A stretch of DNA of 64,000 nt from Mytilus trossulus (taxonomy: Eukaryota; Mollusca; Bivalvia; Mytilida; Mytilidae): positions 38,727,578 to 38,791,577 of the forward strand of contig NC_086378.1 in NCBI RefSeq assembly GCF_036588685.1, written 5' to 3'. This document shows positions 48,166 to 60,539 of this stretch, piece after piece; the first letter of the stretch is position 1, and the number at the start of each line of letters is the position of its first letter. A program made the translations under genes and the position numbers. A model generated the notes under the pieces. It made no database searches. It was not told the origin of the DNA and saw only the letters and a program-made list of their open reading frames with translations.

Positions 48166-51149
48166 AGCTCAAGTGAGCTTTTCTCACCACTTGGCGTCCG
48201 TCGTCGTAAACAATTTACATTTTGAACTTCTTCTAGAGAACCACTGAATGGAATGGAACCAAACATGGCATGAATTTCCTTATGAGGTGGTGACCAAGTG
48301 TTGTTACTTTGTAGCCGATCGAAAATCCAAGATGGCCGCCAGCAAGCGACTTAGTTTAACATAGGACCCTATGGGAAATGCATACAAATGACTTCTTTTA
48401 GAGAACCACAGAATGGAATGAAACTAAACATGGCATGAATGTTCTTTATGGGGTGCTGACCAAGTGTTGTTACTTTGTAGCCGATCCATCATCCAAGATG
48501 GCCGCCAGCGGGGGACTTAGTTTAACATAGGACCCTATGGGAAATGCATACAAATGACTTCTTTTAGAGAACCACAGAATGGAATGAAACTAAACATGGC
48601 ATGAATGTTCTTTATGGGGTGCTGACCAAGTGTTGTTACTTTGTAGCCGATCCATCATCCAAGATGGCCGCCAGTGGGCGACTTAGTTTAACATAGGACC
48701 CTATAGGAAATGCATACAAATGACTTTTTTAAGAGAACCACTGAATGGAATGAAACCAAACATGACATGAATGTTCCTTATGAGGTGCTGACCAAGTGTT
48801 GTTACTTTGTAGCCGATCCATAATCCAAGATGGCCGCCAGCGTGGGACTTAGTTTAACATAGGACCCTATGGGAAATACATACAAATGACTTCTTTTAGA
48901 GAACCACTGAATGGAATGAAACCAAACATGGCATGAACGTTCCTTATGAGGTGCTGACGAAGTGTTGTTACTTTGTAGCCGATCCATCATCCAAGATGGC
49001 CGCCAGCGGGCGACTTAGTTTAACATAGGACCCTATAGGAAATGCATACAAATGACTTCTTTTAGAGAACCACTGAATGGAATGAAACTAAACATGGCAT
49101 GAATGTTCCTTATGGGGTGCTGACCAAGTGTTGTTACTTTCTAGCCGATCCATCATCCAAGATGGCCGCCAGCAGGCGACTTAGTTTAACATAGGACCCT
49201 ATGGGAAATGTATACAAATGACTTCTTTAAGAGAACCACTGAATGGAATGAAACCAAACATGGCATGAATGTTCCTTATGAGGTGCTGACCAAGTGTTGT
49301 TACTTTGTAGCGGATTCATTATCCAAATGGCCGCCAGCGGGGGACTTAGTTTAACATAGGACCCTATGGGAAATGCATATAAATGACTTCTTTTAAAGAA
49401 CCACTGAATGGAATGAAACCAAACATGGCATGAATTTTCCTTATGAAGTGCTGATCAAGTGTTGTTACTTTGTAGCCAATCCATCATCCAAGATGGCTGC
49501 CAGGGGGCGACTTAGTTTAACATAGGACCCTATAGGAAATGCATACAAATGACTTCTTTTAGAGAACCACTGAATGGAATGAAACTAAACATGGCATGAA
49601 TGTTCCTTATGGGGTGCTAACCAAGTGTTGTTACTTTCTAGCCGATCCATCATCCAAGATGGCCCCCGGCAGGCGACTTAGTTTAACATAGGACCCTATG
49701 GGAAATGTATACAAATGACTTCTTTAAGAGAACCACTGAATGGAATGAAACCAAACATGGCATGAATGTTCCTTATGAGGTGCTGACCAAGTGTTGTTAC
49801 TTTGTAGCCAATCCATCATCCAAGATGGCTGCCAGGGGGCGACTTAGTTTAACATAGGACCCTATAGGAAATGCATACAAATGACTTCTTTTAGAGAACC
49901 ACTGAATGGAATGAAACTAAACATGGCATGAATGTTCCTTATGGGGTGCTGACCAAGTGTTGTTACTTTCTAGCCGATCCATCATCCAAGATGGCCCCCG
50001 GCAGGCGACTTAGTTTAACATAGGACCCTATGGGAAATGTATACAAATGACTTCTTTAAGAGAACCACTGAATGGAATGAAACCAAACATGGCATGAATG
50101 TTCCTTATGAGGTGCTGACCAAGTGTTGTTACTTTGTAGCCGATTCATTATCCAAAATGGCCGCCAGCGGGGGACTTAGTTTAACATAGGACCCTATGGG
50201 AAATGCATATAAATGACTTCTTTTAAAGAACCACTGAATGGAATGAAACCAAACATGGCATGAATTTTCCTTATGAGGTGCTGATCAAGTGTTGTTACTT
50301 TGTAGCCAATCCATCATCCAAGATGGCTGCCAGCGGGGAAATTAGTTTAACATAGAACCCTATGGGAAATATATACAAATGTCTTCTTTTAGAGAACCAC
50401 AGAATGGAATGAAACCAAACATGGCATGAATGTTCCTTATGAGGTGCTGACCAAGTGTTGTTACTTTGTAGCCGATTCATCATCCAAGATGGCTGCCAGC
50501 AGGGGACTTAGTTTAACATAGGACCCTATGGGAAATGCATACAATTGACTTCTTTTAGAGAACCACTGAATGGAATGAAACCAAACATGGCATCAATGTT
50601 TCTTATGAGGTGCTGACCAAGTGTTGTTACTTTGTAGACGATCCATTATCCAAGATGGCCTCCAGCGGGGGACTTAGTTTAACATAGTACCTTATGGGAA
50701 ATGCACACAAAGGATTTCTTTAAGAGAACCACTTAATGGAATGAAACCAAACATGGCATGAATGATCCTTATGAAGTGCTGATCAAGTGTTGTTACTTTG
50801 TAGCTGATCCATCATCCAAGTTGGCTTACAGCAGGGAACTCAGTTTAACATAGGACCCTACAGGAAATATAAACAAATGACTTCTTTTAGAGAACCACTG
50901 AATGGAATGGAACCAAACATGGCATGAATGTTCCTTATGGGATGCTGACCAAGTGTTGTTACTTTGTAGCCGATCCATCATCCAAGATGGCCACCAGTTG
51001 GGGACTTTTGAATGAAATCAAACATAGCCTGAATGTGTCCTTCCTTATGAGGTTGTGTTGTTACTTTAAGCCAGATTTTTTATTTTTAATATGATTTCAA
51101 AAACCCAAGTAGAATCAGGTGAGCGATACAGGTTCTTGAGAGCCTCTAG
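48166..51149 (+). mobile_element. Helitron-like (pearl-type) element with seventeen 166-bp tandem units
   Basis: The left end reads TTTAGCTCAAGTGAGCTTTT and CTTGGCGTCCGTCGTCGT. The core has seventeen units anchored at GTAGCC or variants (48311 to 50966; spacing 166, once 165). Each contains ACCACTGAATGGAATGAAAC, CAAGTGTTGTTACTTTGTAG, CATCCAAGATGGCCGCCAG and CATAGGACCCTATGGGAAAT. The right end has a hairpin AGGTTC-TTGA-GAGCCT at 51130-51145, immediately followed by CTAG and T, a Helitron-type 3' terminus. Some units form a two-unit higher-order repeat (49472-49803 resembles 49804-50135). Short open frames within the units are by-products. Confidence 0.75.
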
Positions 51150-51738
51150 TTTTGTGTTGCTGTCAAATTATGACAATATTGATAATGAGCTTTTTCCCAG
51201 TACAGATTCAGTATTAATTCAGCCCATTATCTTTGATAACAACCTGTCTAATAAGAAAGTTTCTGCAAAGGTAACATTTCCTTCTGCAAAAATGAACTGA
51301 TCAGGAAATTATGAACTATAATTTGCATTAAAGGCACCACAATTCAGTTACCTTGTTTTGTAACCCCCATTGACAAAAAAATGATTGACATTTATAATGG
51401 TTACATTGGTTACATCAGACAAACAAATCATAAATCATCATATTCAGAAATTCTCAAATCCTGGTACATTTGTAACCTCCATTGGCTCAGAGAAGAGGCT
51501 GAGCCTTTTATGACTTGTGTTTTGTATCCATTTAGATCTCTCTTGTAATGCTAATCATCAAGAGGGCTGAGGAAATCCCTAGTTCTATGGGGCAATCATT
51601 CTACAGAAATAACTGGTCCTGATTTCAGTGATTTCTTTAGAGGGTTTAAATTTTGGCCCCTATCCTTTCAGTTAAATCCTCATCTTTTAAAACAAATTCT
51701 AAGGAAAGTGCTGTATCCTAACCGGCACCAATAAGCAA

Positions 51739-52345
51739 AAATTTAAAAATATTTTTACGACATTTGACAATGAGGGTCGGTTGAAAACAAAACTTTACAA
51801 CAAAAGAGATGATTTCAGCTTTCCAATTTTGAACTTTCCATTTCTAAGTAGCAACATTCCAGCAGCACCTGCATACGGGGTATATATCTCCAAATTGATA
51901 CAATATTCCCGTGCTTGCATTTCCTATCATGATTTTCTTGATAGAGGGTTGCTGCTCACAAGGAAGCTCTTAAACCTAGAGTTCAAATGTTGAAGTTGAA
52001 ATCATCCCTTCGTAAATTTTACGGACGCCATCAGGAGTTTGTTGACCGTTATGGAATAACCATTTCACAAATGATATCGAATATGTTCTTTACGTCGTAA
52101 CTATAATCCCCTTCCCTTTCATGAATGTGACCTACCAAATTAGACTATTTACCGAATTTGTTATCACATAAGCAACACGAGGGGTGCCACATGTGGAGCA
52201 GGATCTGCTTACCCTTTTGGAGCACCTGAGATCACCCCTAGTTTTTGATGGGGTTTGTGTTGTTAATTATTAAGTTTTCTATGTTGTGTCATGTGTACTA
52301 TTGTTTGTCTGTCTGTCCCTTTGGTTTCTTTTGTCCCTCTTTTGC
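51739..52345 (+). pseudogene. 3' remnant of a retroelement polymerase ORF and its tail
   Basis: A frame from about 51739 reads FTTFDNEGRL and then KRDDFSFPILNFPFL with NIPAAPAYGVY, a block I recognise from the C-terminal region of reverse-transcriptase proteins common in bivalves and cnidarians. It stops at 51993; the expected continuation (LKSSLRKFYGRH) follows in a shifted frame to about 52095. A tail with AGCAGGATCTGCTTACCC and GAGCACCTGAGATCACCCC follows, familiar from mussel copies. It is frameshifted and 5'-truncated. Retroelement class not assigned. Confidence 0.7.
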
Positions 52346-52470
52346 AATTTGTGTACATTAAAAACTTTTCAGTTTTAAAAACTTTAATTAATCATCAATC
52401 CAACAAATAATTTTGTTTATCTGTAGACAACCATGTTTATTAATTAATAATATTCCATAATTTTCGACAG

Positions 52471-55400
52471 GTGAGAATAGTCAAGTTGATGTTCTGGTAC
52501 ATAGTACAGATGTGTTCACTTGTGGTATTTGTGAGCATAATGAAGAAAACCTCATAGATTTTTTAAAACACAAGATACAACGTAAGTAATAAGTTTTAAT
52601 ATTGTTAAATGCTATTTTGAGCTTGACCTTAAAAGAGGCATTACATGTAGCTATAATGAGATATATGTAAAATGAGATCTTTTTTTTGTTCATTCAATAA
52701 TGAAAGTCATGTGAAAGTTAAATAGTGAATTTATAATAATAAACCAGCTTTTAGCAGCCAGTTTGGTTCAATTTTATCAAACATTGCTGATGAACTTTTC
52801 ACTTGCAAGTGAATATTTAAATCTCTTTAATCTGTATGCCTATGACCTAGAAGTCCTTCAATTAAACCCTTAAGCTGGAGATGGATTATATGTATAATAT
52901 TTATATAATCCATCTCCAGATTAAGGGTTTAATTGAAGGACTTATATATATATATATAAAAGATGTGGTATGAGTGCCAATGAGACAACCCAAAAATGAC
53001 TCATGAAAAACCATTCAAACAGGAAAACCAAGTCTAAAGTATATGAAAAACAAAAAACAAGAAACATTAATAAACCACATCAACAAACGACAACCACTTA
53101 ACATCAGGTTCTTTACGTAGGACAGGTGCAAACAAACCCAGTGGGTTTAAACCTACCAACCTTCACCCTTACCTGGAACAATAGTGTAACATCACAACAT
53201 AGAAAAACACACTATAAAATATCAATTGAACTCAATACATATGAAAACAAAAAGTTAATATATATATACACTGAACAGATGAATTTGATCTATGATACAT
53301 GTATTCAGCTATTAAAAGGAAAAGAATGTTAACATTGAAAGTGAAACAAGGATGTTTTTTTATGTATTATTGTCATTTTATTTATTTTCTTTTGTTACAT
53401 CTTTTGACATTGGACTCAGACTTCTCTTGAACTGAATTTTAATGTGCATATTGTTATTCTTTTACTTTTCTACATTGGCTAGAGGTATAGGGGGAGGGTT
53501 GAGATCTTATAAACATGTTTAACCCCGCCACATTTTTGCGCCTGTCCCAAGTCAGGAGTCTCTGGCCTTTGTTAGTCTTGTATGATTTTAAATTTTAGTT
53601 TCTTGTGTATAATTTGGAGTTTAGTATGACGTCCATTATCACTGTACTATTATGCATATTTTAGGGGCCAGCTGAAGGACAACTACGGGTGCGGGAATTC
53701 TCGCTACATTGAAGACCCATTGGTTGCCTTCGGCTGTTGTTTGCTCTATGGTCGGGTGGTTGTCGCTTTGACATATTCACCATTTCCTTTCTCAATTTTA
53801 TGAACCATTTCGTTGACTGATTCAATCCACAAAACAATCAATCTTTATATATAGGTTAAAACATTGTTAAACATACTTTTAAACTTACAATATGAAATCA
53901 AATAGACCTAGAAAAATTTATTTGCATGTGACTGCTATCTTAATGTTTATATTTATCATGTTTATGTTTATATTGGGTTATATGACCTTCTGCAGGCCTC
54001 ACAGGTCAAATATATTTGATTGACAATTTGCATCATGTACATGATTGTATGACAAAGGGACTTTTTTTCTTTTGTTTCAGATCAAGGACCAGGAAACTGC
54101 TATGTTTGTCAGCTATGTAAGATTTCATATACTAAAGACTCCTCGCTTACTCAGCATTATAAAGTGAAACATAAAGTGTCATTGGTTCCTAGGAAAAAAA
54201 GGAATAATAATTTTCATGAAAAAGAAGATATCCAAGACATAACAAACATTATAGAGGAAAAAGGAAATGATTATGATCTTCAAATTGTAAATATGGAAAA
54301 CCTTGATGTTGTCAATTTATTAAACAGTGACGGTTCTGACAACAGTAAATGTGATCCTGATTATGAAAAAGACAGCCAAACAGATGGGCCTCAAACTGAT
54401 ACAGCTGATTGTGATATAATTAATTATTGTGAAGAAATTCCTGCTTCAGTAACTGTTAACCCAGCCATTGAAGATCATTTGCCAATGGATCACAGTCACG
54501 GAACAACAGAAATTGGACATTTAGATCTAAAAGCTAATAATGACCTGTCATTATCTTATACAAGTACAGTTGCTATCAAAGATAATCAGGAAGTTGTCTC
54601 GCCAAATTCAGCACATGGGGAAAACAGTGTTGTCACCTGCAATATTGAAATAATAAGCTTGGATGAACCTAGTAATGACCTTTTTATTGATGATGACGAA
54701 TCGTCAGAGAGAAATTTGAAATATGTAAATGATGATATAACAGATGAAAATGATTTCTTTTTTTGTGTGAAAACAAATTTAAATGCAGGAAAAAGTATTA
54801 TTTATGAAAGACAAAATTTGTGCTGTATATATTGTAATTACCAAGATATGGTATTGGCAAACTTGTATCAACATATGTCTGATCAGCATGTAGATCACAT
54901 GAATACTAAGGAAGAACTCAAACTTGAAAACACAAATGACAATATAAAGCTGATGAAATTTTCTGAATATAAAAACATTTGCTTAAAATATCACATGGGA
55001 TCTGGCAGAAAGAACAGAAATACCGAAATGCAAGACCAAGCAGGAGAATTTCCATGTGGGAAATGTGATAAAATATTCACTAGATTGCGTTATTTGAAAA
55101 AACATAATACACTCCATAAACCTGAAAAACCTTTTCTGTGTGATTTTTGTGGAAAATCATTTAAGACTCAAACCTACCTTACTATACATCATCGCTCACA
55201 TTCCAAGAAGTCGTACCAATGTGAACAATGTGATTTTTCATCATCAAATACTGCCTTAATACACATACATAGGCAACATCATAACAATGGGTGTGTTTTA
55301 TGTGATATCTGTGGTAATGCATACTCTGATAAATCAACTTTAACCAAACACAAACGTGTTCATGATCCTAATCGACCATATCAGTGCAATTACCCAGGAT

Positions 55401-55942
55401 GCACTTGGCGGTTTTTAACAGAAGTTATGTGCAGGGCACATCAAAGGAATCATGACACAGAAGGAAAATTTAAATGTTCCCATTGTGGTTATGTCTTTCG
55501 ACACAAACATCATGTCAAAAGGCATGAAGCTCAAGTGCATGGTATTAAAAATCAACCTATTAAGATTGATGATAAAACCGATTGTGGATCAGAACCATCA
55601 AGTATGAATAACATACAGAGTATTAATGAAGACAAAAATACAAATGAATTGCAGGAAAAAGAGACATCTACAGTTAACGTTATAGTAGAATCAACAGAAG
55701 AAAGCACCTGTTTACAGGAGTCTGTGTCTGGTGGTCAGTTAGTAATTACAACAGACACTGAAGGGAATGCCTTGAATTATCAACTCACGGAAATTTCCAA
55801 TATAGCTTTAATGGACTCAGGAGGAGGGAGAACAATTATAATTCCTCAAATTGACTATGGAAATGTTGTTTTGCAGAGGGTGGAAAATGCAGTTGGAGAT
55901 ACACCAATGATTAAAGTTACAGAATTAAAGGAGAATATATGA
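52471..55942 (+). CDS. C2H2 zinc-finger protein, 5'-partial, two exons
   Basis: Exons 52471-52581 (acceptor TTCGACAG, donor C|GTAAGT) and 54081-55942 (acceptor TTTGTTTCAG, stop TGA); a C|AT split codon joins them in frame. Exon 1 carries a degenerate finger (FTCGICEHNEENLIDFLKHK, around 52515-52575). Exon 2 starts with a finger CQLC...HYKVKH (54107-54172). An acidic linker of about 215 residues follows, then a finger CIYC...HMSDQH (54824-54889) and a tight array of six C2H2 fingers (about 55048-55536), one with a CNYPGC four-residue Cys spacing. The ~130-residue tail is Ser/Thr/Glu-rich with a hydrophobic GRTIIIPQ patch. Likely a sequence-specific nuclear DNA-binding regulator. I cannot name the orthologue; the architecture is loosely like ZFP64. 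The starting exon is upstream and unplaced. An AATAAA lies at 56187-56192. Confidence 0.9.
52846..52946. repeat. Near-perfect ~38-bp inverted repeat (foldback)
   Basis: AGTCCTTCAATTAAACCCTT...CTGGAGATGGATTATA is mirrored by TATAATCCATCTCCAG...AAGGGTTTAATTGAAGGACT across a loop of about 15 bases. It is followed by a TA run and an antisense CCACATC-family repeat, and lies in the intron of the zinc-finger gene. Confidence 0.85.
52960..53150 (-). repeat. Interspersed repeat, CCACATC family, antisense
   Basis: Reads AAGATGTGGTATGAGTGCCA and ATGAGACAAC, the reverse complement of the family's 3' end, then continues toward TAGGACAGGTGCAAAC. Confidence 0.7.
53352..53802 (+). repeat. Interspersed repeat, TTGACACATTC-family, long copy
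   Basis: Colinear with 18079-18440 and 29376 onward, from TATGTATTATTGTCATTTTA through GGGGGAGGGTTGAGATCTTA to TGACATATTCACCATTTCC. It is the longest uninterrupted copy in the window and lies within the zinc-finger gene intron. Confidence 0.75.
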
Positions 55943-55976
55943 TATTTTTTTGCAATTGTCTTTTATCATTTTTTTA

Positions 55977-56125
55977 TTTCAAGGCCTTTTTTAGCTGACT
56001 ATGCAGTAAGGGTTTTACTCATTGTTGAAGGCTGTATAGTAACCTAGGGCTATAGTTGTAAATTTCTGTGTCATTTGATCTCTTTTGTAGAGTTGTCATT
56101 TGCAATCGTACCATGTCTTCTAATT
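55977..56125 (+). repeat. CCACATC-family repeat fragment
   Basis: Contains GGCCTTTTTTAGCTGACTAT, CTCATTGTTGAAGGC and a decayed TAGAGTTGTCATTTGCAATC end, matching the 27300-27470 copy. It starts within 40 bases of the zinc-finger stop codon, so it probably forms part of the 3' UTR. Confidence 0.65.
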
Positions 56126-56483
56126 TTACAGGAACATGTTCCCAATTACAATACAAGGTTGCATGAACATGATGAACAATAATTATAATAAACAGGGATT
56201 CAGCTTTAAGATTTTTGGCAATGGCTTCATGAATATTGTTTTAGAAATTTTATTTAAAAAAGTGGCAGAAGATACTTAGGTAATATAAAGTTGAGAAAAT
56301 TTAACAATCAGCAATGCAAAAAAAAAAAAGAAGGAAAAAGCTATAAAAAGACAAAAAGTCCACAAAAAAACTTCATAGAAAACTATAGTGTACCCAGGTC
56401 TCAGGTGACAACAATAATAGGAAGACGACATGCTTGTTGTCATCAGTGGCACAGGTAATGGTTAACAGCTATCATCCAGAACA

Positions 56484-57006
56484 GTTATTGTAAGTTCATA
56501 AATTATTGCGTGCGTTTATTATTGTGATTTTTGAAAATGGACAAATAAGCGAGATTTAGGAGATAACTTTATTGTATTTTAAGCTCTGACGGCATCAATT
56601 GGGGATTTGATGGTCGCAAAATTAAGTTTACTGGCGACGCGTTAGCGGAGACAGTTAACGGGTATTTGCGACCATCAAATCCCCAATTCATGCAGTCAGA
56701 GCTTAAAATACAATATTGTTATCTCCATTCTAATGAAACTGACAGCAAACAACGTTAAAACATGTATTTAAAATCTGTCATATGCCGTCTGCGCTTGTGC
56801 GTACGTCCCATAGCATCAATTGTCAATTGATGCCATGTAAGAAAGTGAGGTTATCCAATCAAATTGAACGTTACGAACGTTGTTGCATTAGAATAATTAT
56901 TGCAATGTCAGGAAAATGAATGAGAGTTCTTATTATTGCGATACTCACTCAGTCACATTATTCACATTTATAAAAAACTCGCAATAATTTTTGAATTTAC
57001 AGTAAT
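56484..57006. mobile_element. MITE-like element with double inverted-repeat structure
   Basis: Outer ends GTTATTGTAAGTTCATAAAT (left) and the imperfect complement at 56980-57006 both adjoin ATTATTGCG. Inside, a second inverted repeat (about 56570-56720) pairs TTTTAAGCTCTGACGGCATC and GGGGATTTGATGGTCGC with GCGACCATCAAATCCCC and GCAGTCAGAGCTTAAAA. No coding content. Confidence 0.7.
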
Positions 57007-57529
57007 AACCAACTTGTGATGGTCTCTGTAAAACTTTCAAAAGGATGACTTGAGAGTCACTACTTAAATCATTGGTTCATTTGGGTTTCTTTTAAGTGTA
57101 CATGTCAACCCACTATCTAAAATCCCATTTTTGGTTATACTCAATATGCTGGGCCTGTTTAAAAAAAAACCATTTCTAGTGATCTATATATGTTATCATG
57201 TATGAGTCAATGACACAGGATGGCAAATCTATATTGTATTGGAGGGACTGATTGATTAACAAAATCCTGTAATCTAAACCAGACCTCCAGAGTTCTCTGG
57301 TTTCTTAAACTCTATCCATAAGTTTTTATGGTCACTTATTCTGAGACAAATGAATGCAAATTTTAGGATTCAAAATTATTATAAGGAATCAAATTTTGTA
57401 TATATTTTTATAGAAATATGAATGGAATGTATAGTATGATCCCTTTTGTTAGCCTTTACATGTGCAAGTCAAAACGTATACCCCCTGCTAACAGAAGTTT
57501 AAGGGGTATAGAGGAATCACCATGTCTGT

Positions 57530-58200
57530 TTTTCTGTCCCTTCAAATTTGTGTCCAAAATTAAACTTAGTTTGATTTTAACAAAAATTTAATTCTTGAGG
57601 TTCTTTGATATGCTGAATCTAAACATGTACTTTGATTTTTTTTATTATGGGCCATTATCAAGTTGGTCCAAAATTAAACTTCGTTTGATTTAAACAAAAA
57701 TTGAACATATGGGGTTCTTCAATATGCTGAATCTAACCATGTATTTAGATTTTTAATATTTGGGCCCGGACGGTTATCAAATTGGTCCACATTGTGGTCT
57801 AAAGGGTCTAAAATAGAACATTATTTGATTTCATCAAAAATTGAATTCTAAGGGTTCTATGATATGCTGAATCTATTAAACCATGTATTTAGATTTTGGA
57901 TATTGGACCATAATAGGTAAATGTCCAATTTAATAAGTTTTTAAGTTTAAGTTCTTAGACCACATTCATTCCGTGTCGGAAACCTATGTTGTGTCAACTA
58001 CTTCTGCTGTTGTTTTTTATTTTGGTCGGGTTGTTGTCTCTTTGACACATTCCCCATTTCCATTCTCAATTTTATTTCATCACAATCCAAATTCAGAGCT
58101 ATATCAAGCTTAAATGTTGTGTCCATACTTGCCCCAACTGTTCAGGGTTTGACCTCTGCGGTTGTATAAAGCTGCCCCCTGCGGAGCATCTGGTTTCATC
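57530..58200. mobile_element. Second copy of the GATATGC tandem-unit element, with nested insertion
   Basis: Units anchored at 57607, 57721 and 57861 match the element at 5847-6735, ending CCTCTGCGGTTGTATAAAGC and GCGGAGCATCTGG. A ~75-base 3' piece of the TTGACACATTC family interrupts it at about 57998-58075. Confidence 0.65.
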
Positions 58201-58320
58201 TTGCCTTTCGCGTGACTTCATTTTCATGGTTGATTGGATGTTTGAAAGTTTTTGTGATTTGGGTTAGTTTTCATATACTACTGCAATAGAAAATACAAAA
58301 CAATCAAAAGCCAGCTACAA

Positions 58321-58890
58321 CAAGGTCTGAGGAGGTCATACTGGCTGTATGAAGAGATTCTGGACATTCATAAAGCACAAACGAAGTAATGGAAATGAAG
58401 TCTCACCACTGAAAAAAAAGATGGCCTACTACATTCAGATCCTTTGGCAAATATACTTAACCAACAGTTCCAGTCTGCTTTTACTGGAAAAAAATAAGCT
58501 TTTCCAATCAGGAATTCCATGACAGATGTGGATCTTAAAAACACTGGCCCAGACAAAATTACATCTAAGGTTCTATTTAAACGAATTTATAGACACCGAA
58601 ATAGCACCAATACTCAGCAACAGTCATATGAGTCTGGAAAATAACCAAATGTCTGTCCTATCTTTAAAAAGACCAGAAATACAAAGCAGAAAACTACCAC
58701 CCAGAATCTTTAACGTGTATAGCCTGTAAAATCACAGAACACATAATTACCAGCAACATCATGGCTCACTCGGACAAACATAATATCCTGCATCCTATGC
58801 AGCATGGGTTCCGCAAAAAAATAGCATGCGAAACTCAACTCATCATTTCATAGATGATATCGCACAAAACCTGGACGAAGGCAAGCAAAC
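58321..58890 (+). pseudogene. Decayed non-LTR retrotransposon reverse transcriptase fragment
   Basis: In shifting frames on plus the sequence reads motifs of the RT N-terminal region: NTGPDKI (58540s), YHPESLTC (58700s, from the usual YRPISLT), HIITSNIMAH, and HPMQHGFRKKIACETQL (58795-58840). Stops and frameshifts break it throughout, so it is inactive. CR1/Jockey-like by these motifs. Confidence 0.65.
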
Positions 58891-58914
58891 TGGCCACGTT
58901 CAGTCTTGATATAT

Positions 58915-59690
58915 CATTTCATACACCAAATAAAATTTACCTTTTGCTTATAGTATCTGAAAAGCTGATAAATACTTATATTAACATTGCCATAATCATG
59001 ATAATGCAAGGAGATTTGGCTAGCCACAAAACAAGGTCCAACCCACCATTTTTTTTTAAATGTCCTATATCAAGTAAGGAATATGACAGTTGTTATCTAA
59101 TAGTTCTTTTCTGTTTACAAATGTATGTTGTTTTGTTTTTCATTGGACTAAAGTGTTCTGTTCTTTCATTGTTTTCTTCTTCTAGTTGATGTGTTTCCCT
59201 CAGTTTGAGTTTGTAACCTGGTTTTGTTTTCTCTTAATCGATTCATGACTTGAACAGCGGTATACTACTGTTGCCCTTTATTAATTTTCTAAACATCGAC
59301 AAATGAACCATGAAAATGGGGTAGAGATCATATGAGCCCTGACAGACTGACATTAACACCTTTCAATCATTCCATACATCAAATATAGTTTACTCATTGC
59401 TTATAATATCTGAACTTGACATGACAAAACACTGAAAACGAATCATTGACCAATGAAGAAAGAAAATGAGTACAAGGTTATATGACCTCTGCCTAGCAAA
59501 CATAAACACCTTACAATTATTCCATACACCAAATATAATTAACCTATTGTTTATAGTATCTAAAGAACTGAATACTATGAGATCTGAATATTAACCTTTA
59601 AACCATGAAAATAAATGAGTTCAAGGTATGAAATATGCCAGACAGATGTGTTCACCTTACAATCATTCCATACACAAGAGTTGCCCTATC
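58915..59690. repeat. Degenerate ~130-bp repeats, CCATACACCAAATATA family
   Basis: CATTCCATACAYCAAATATA followed by TATAGTATCTGAA recurs near 58920, 59390, 59520 and 59660, interleaved with 'CATGAAAATGRGGTMGAGGT' segments. Related units occur at 35160-35300 and about 12190-12300. Confidence 0.6.
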
Positions 59691-59929
59691 TTCTTCTTCT
59701 TCCAGTTAAGTGGCCACAATCAACTGTCTGATTATTCTGCCACTGTGTGTTGCGCATGAAAGTCCAAAGAAAATTTAATTATATTTACGATTTTGTGAAA
59801 ACTAAAATCCTATATACAGGTGCTCATTAAAAACAAGTGTTTATAGATATAGGAAGCTGTGGTGTGAGTGCCAATGAGACAACTCTCCATCCAATTTATG
59901 TCTATATTGTTAGCTGAGCCTTGAAGCAT

Positions 59930-60360
59930 TCAAGACTCGTGGCGGTGGTAGTGGAAAGTGGTAAGGCATTCCATTCCCGTATTGATTTTGGATAGAATGA
60001 CCTTTTCCTTATATCCATTCTACAAAGAGGAATCTGGAAACATCCAGTCGGAATTGTTCTTGATGCTCGGCTTGTTGGAATAAGTTTAGATGTTGCATCT
60101 ATATTAACTTACTAGGCAGTTTGAAATTTTGTACATCATGCACATCCTTGTTGTTGATCTCCTCTCTTCTAGTTTTTGCCACTCAAGTTGCTTTATGATG
60201 GTGTCTACTGATGATGTCTTACGGTATTTGTTGGTAACATACCTAGCCCCTCTGCATTGTATTATATCAATTTTTTCTTGTTGTTTTGTTGATGGGGGTC
60301 CCAGACTGCCGTTGGTCTGACTAATGACTTGTATGCATTTTATTTCAGTTGTTTGTTGCT
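59930..60360 (-). pseudogene. Decayed C-terminal RT region of a non-LTR retrotransposon
   Basis: On minus, in several frames: AYKSLVRPT, VWDPH, GARYVTNKYRKTSSV, LEERRSTTRMCMMYKI and SIREWNALPLS. These are the usual order at the C-terminus of CR1/Jockey-type reverse transcriptases. Several frameshifts and stops are present. The orientation is opposite to the fragment at 58321-58890, so they are separate insertions. Confidence 0.75.
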
Positions 60361-60539
60361 GATGTTTAGATTTCTTTTTTAAAGTATAATATGTCTGTGG
60401 GGCAGAGTAAATAAACTTGAAATTTTAATGTTGTGGCCAAACTAGTTTTAGGGTGAACACTAGATTTTCCAAAAGAATCCGGTGACCTGAGAGATGACTT
60501 AGTTTGTTTAAAACTGGTATGAATGAATACTGTTATATG

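Noticed and set aside
48802-50483. 62-codon minus-strand frames in the 166-bp array
   Set aside because: They are produced by the tandem unit itself and recur only where a unit lacks stops.
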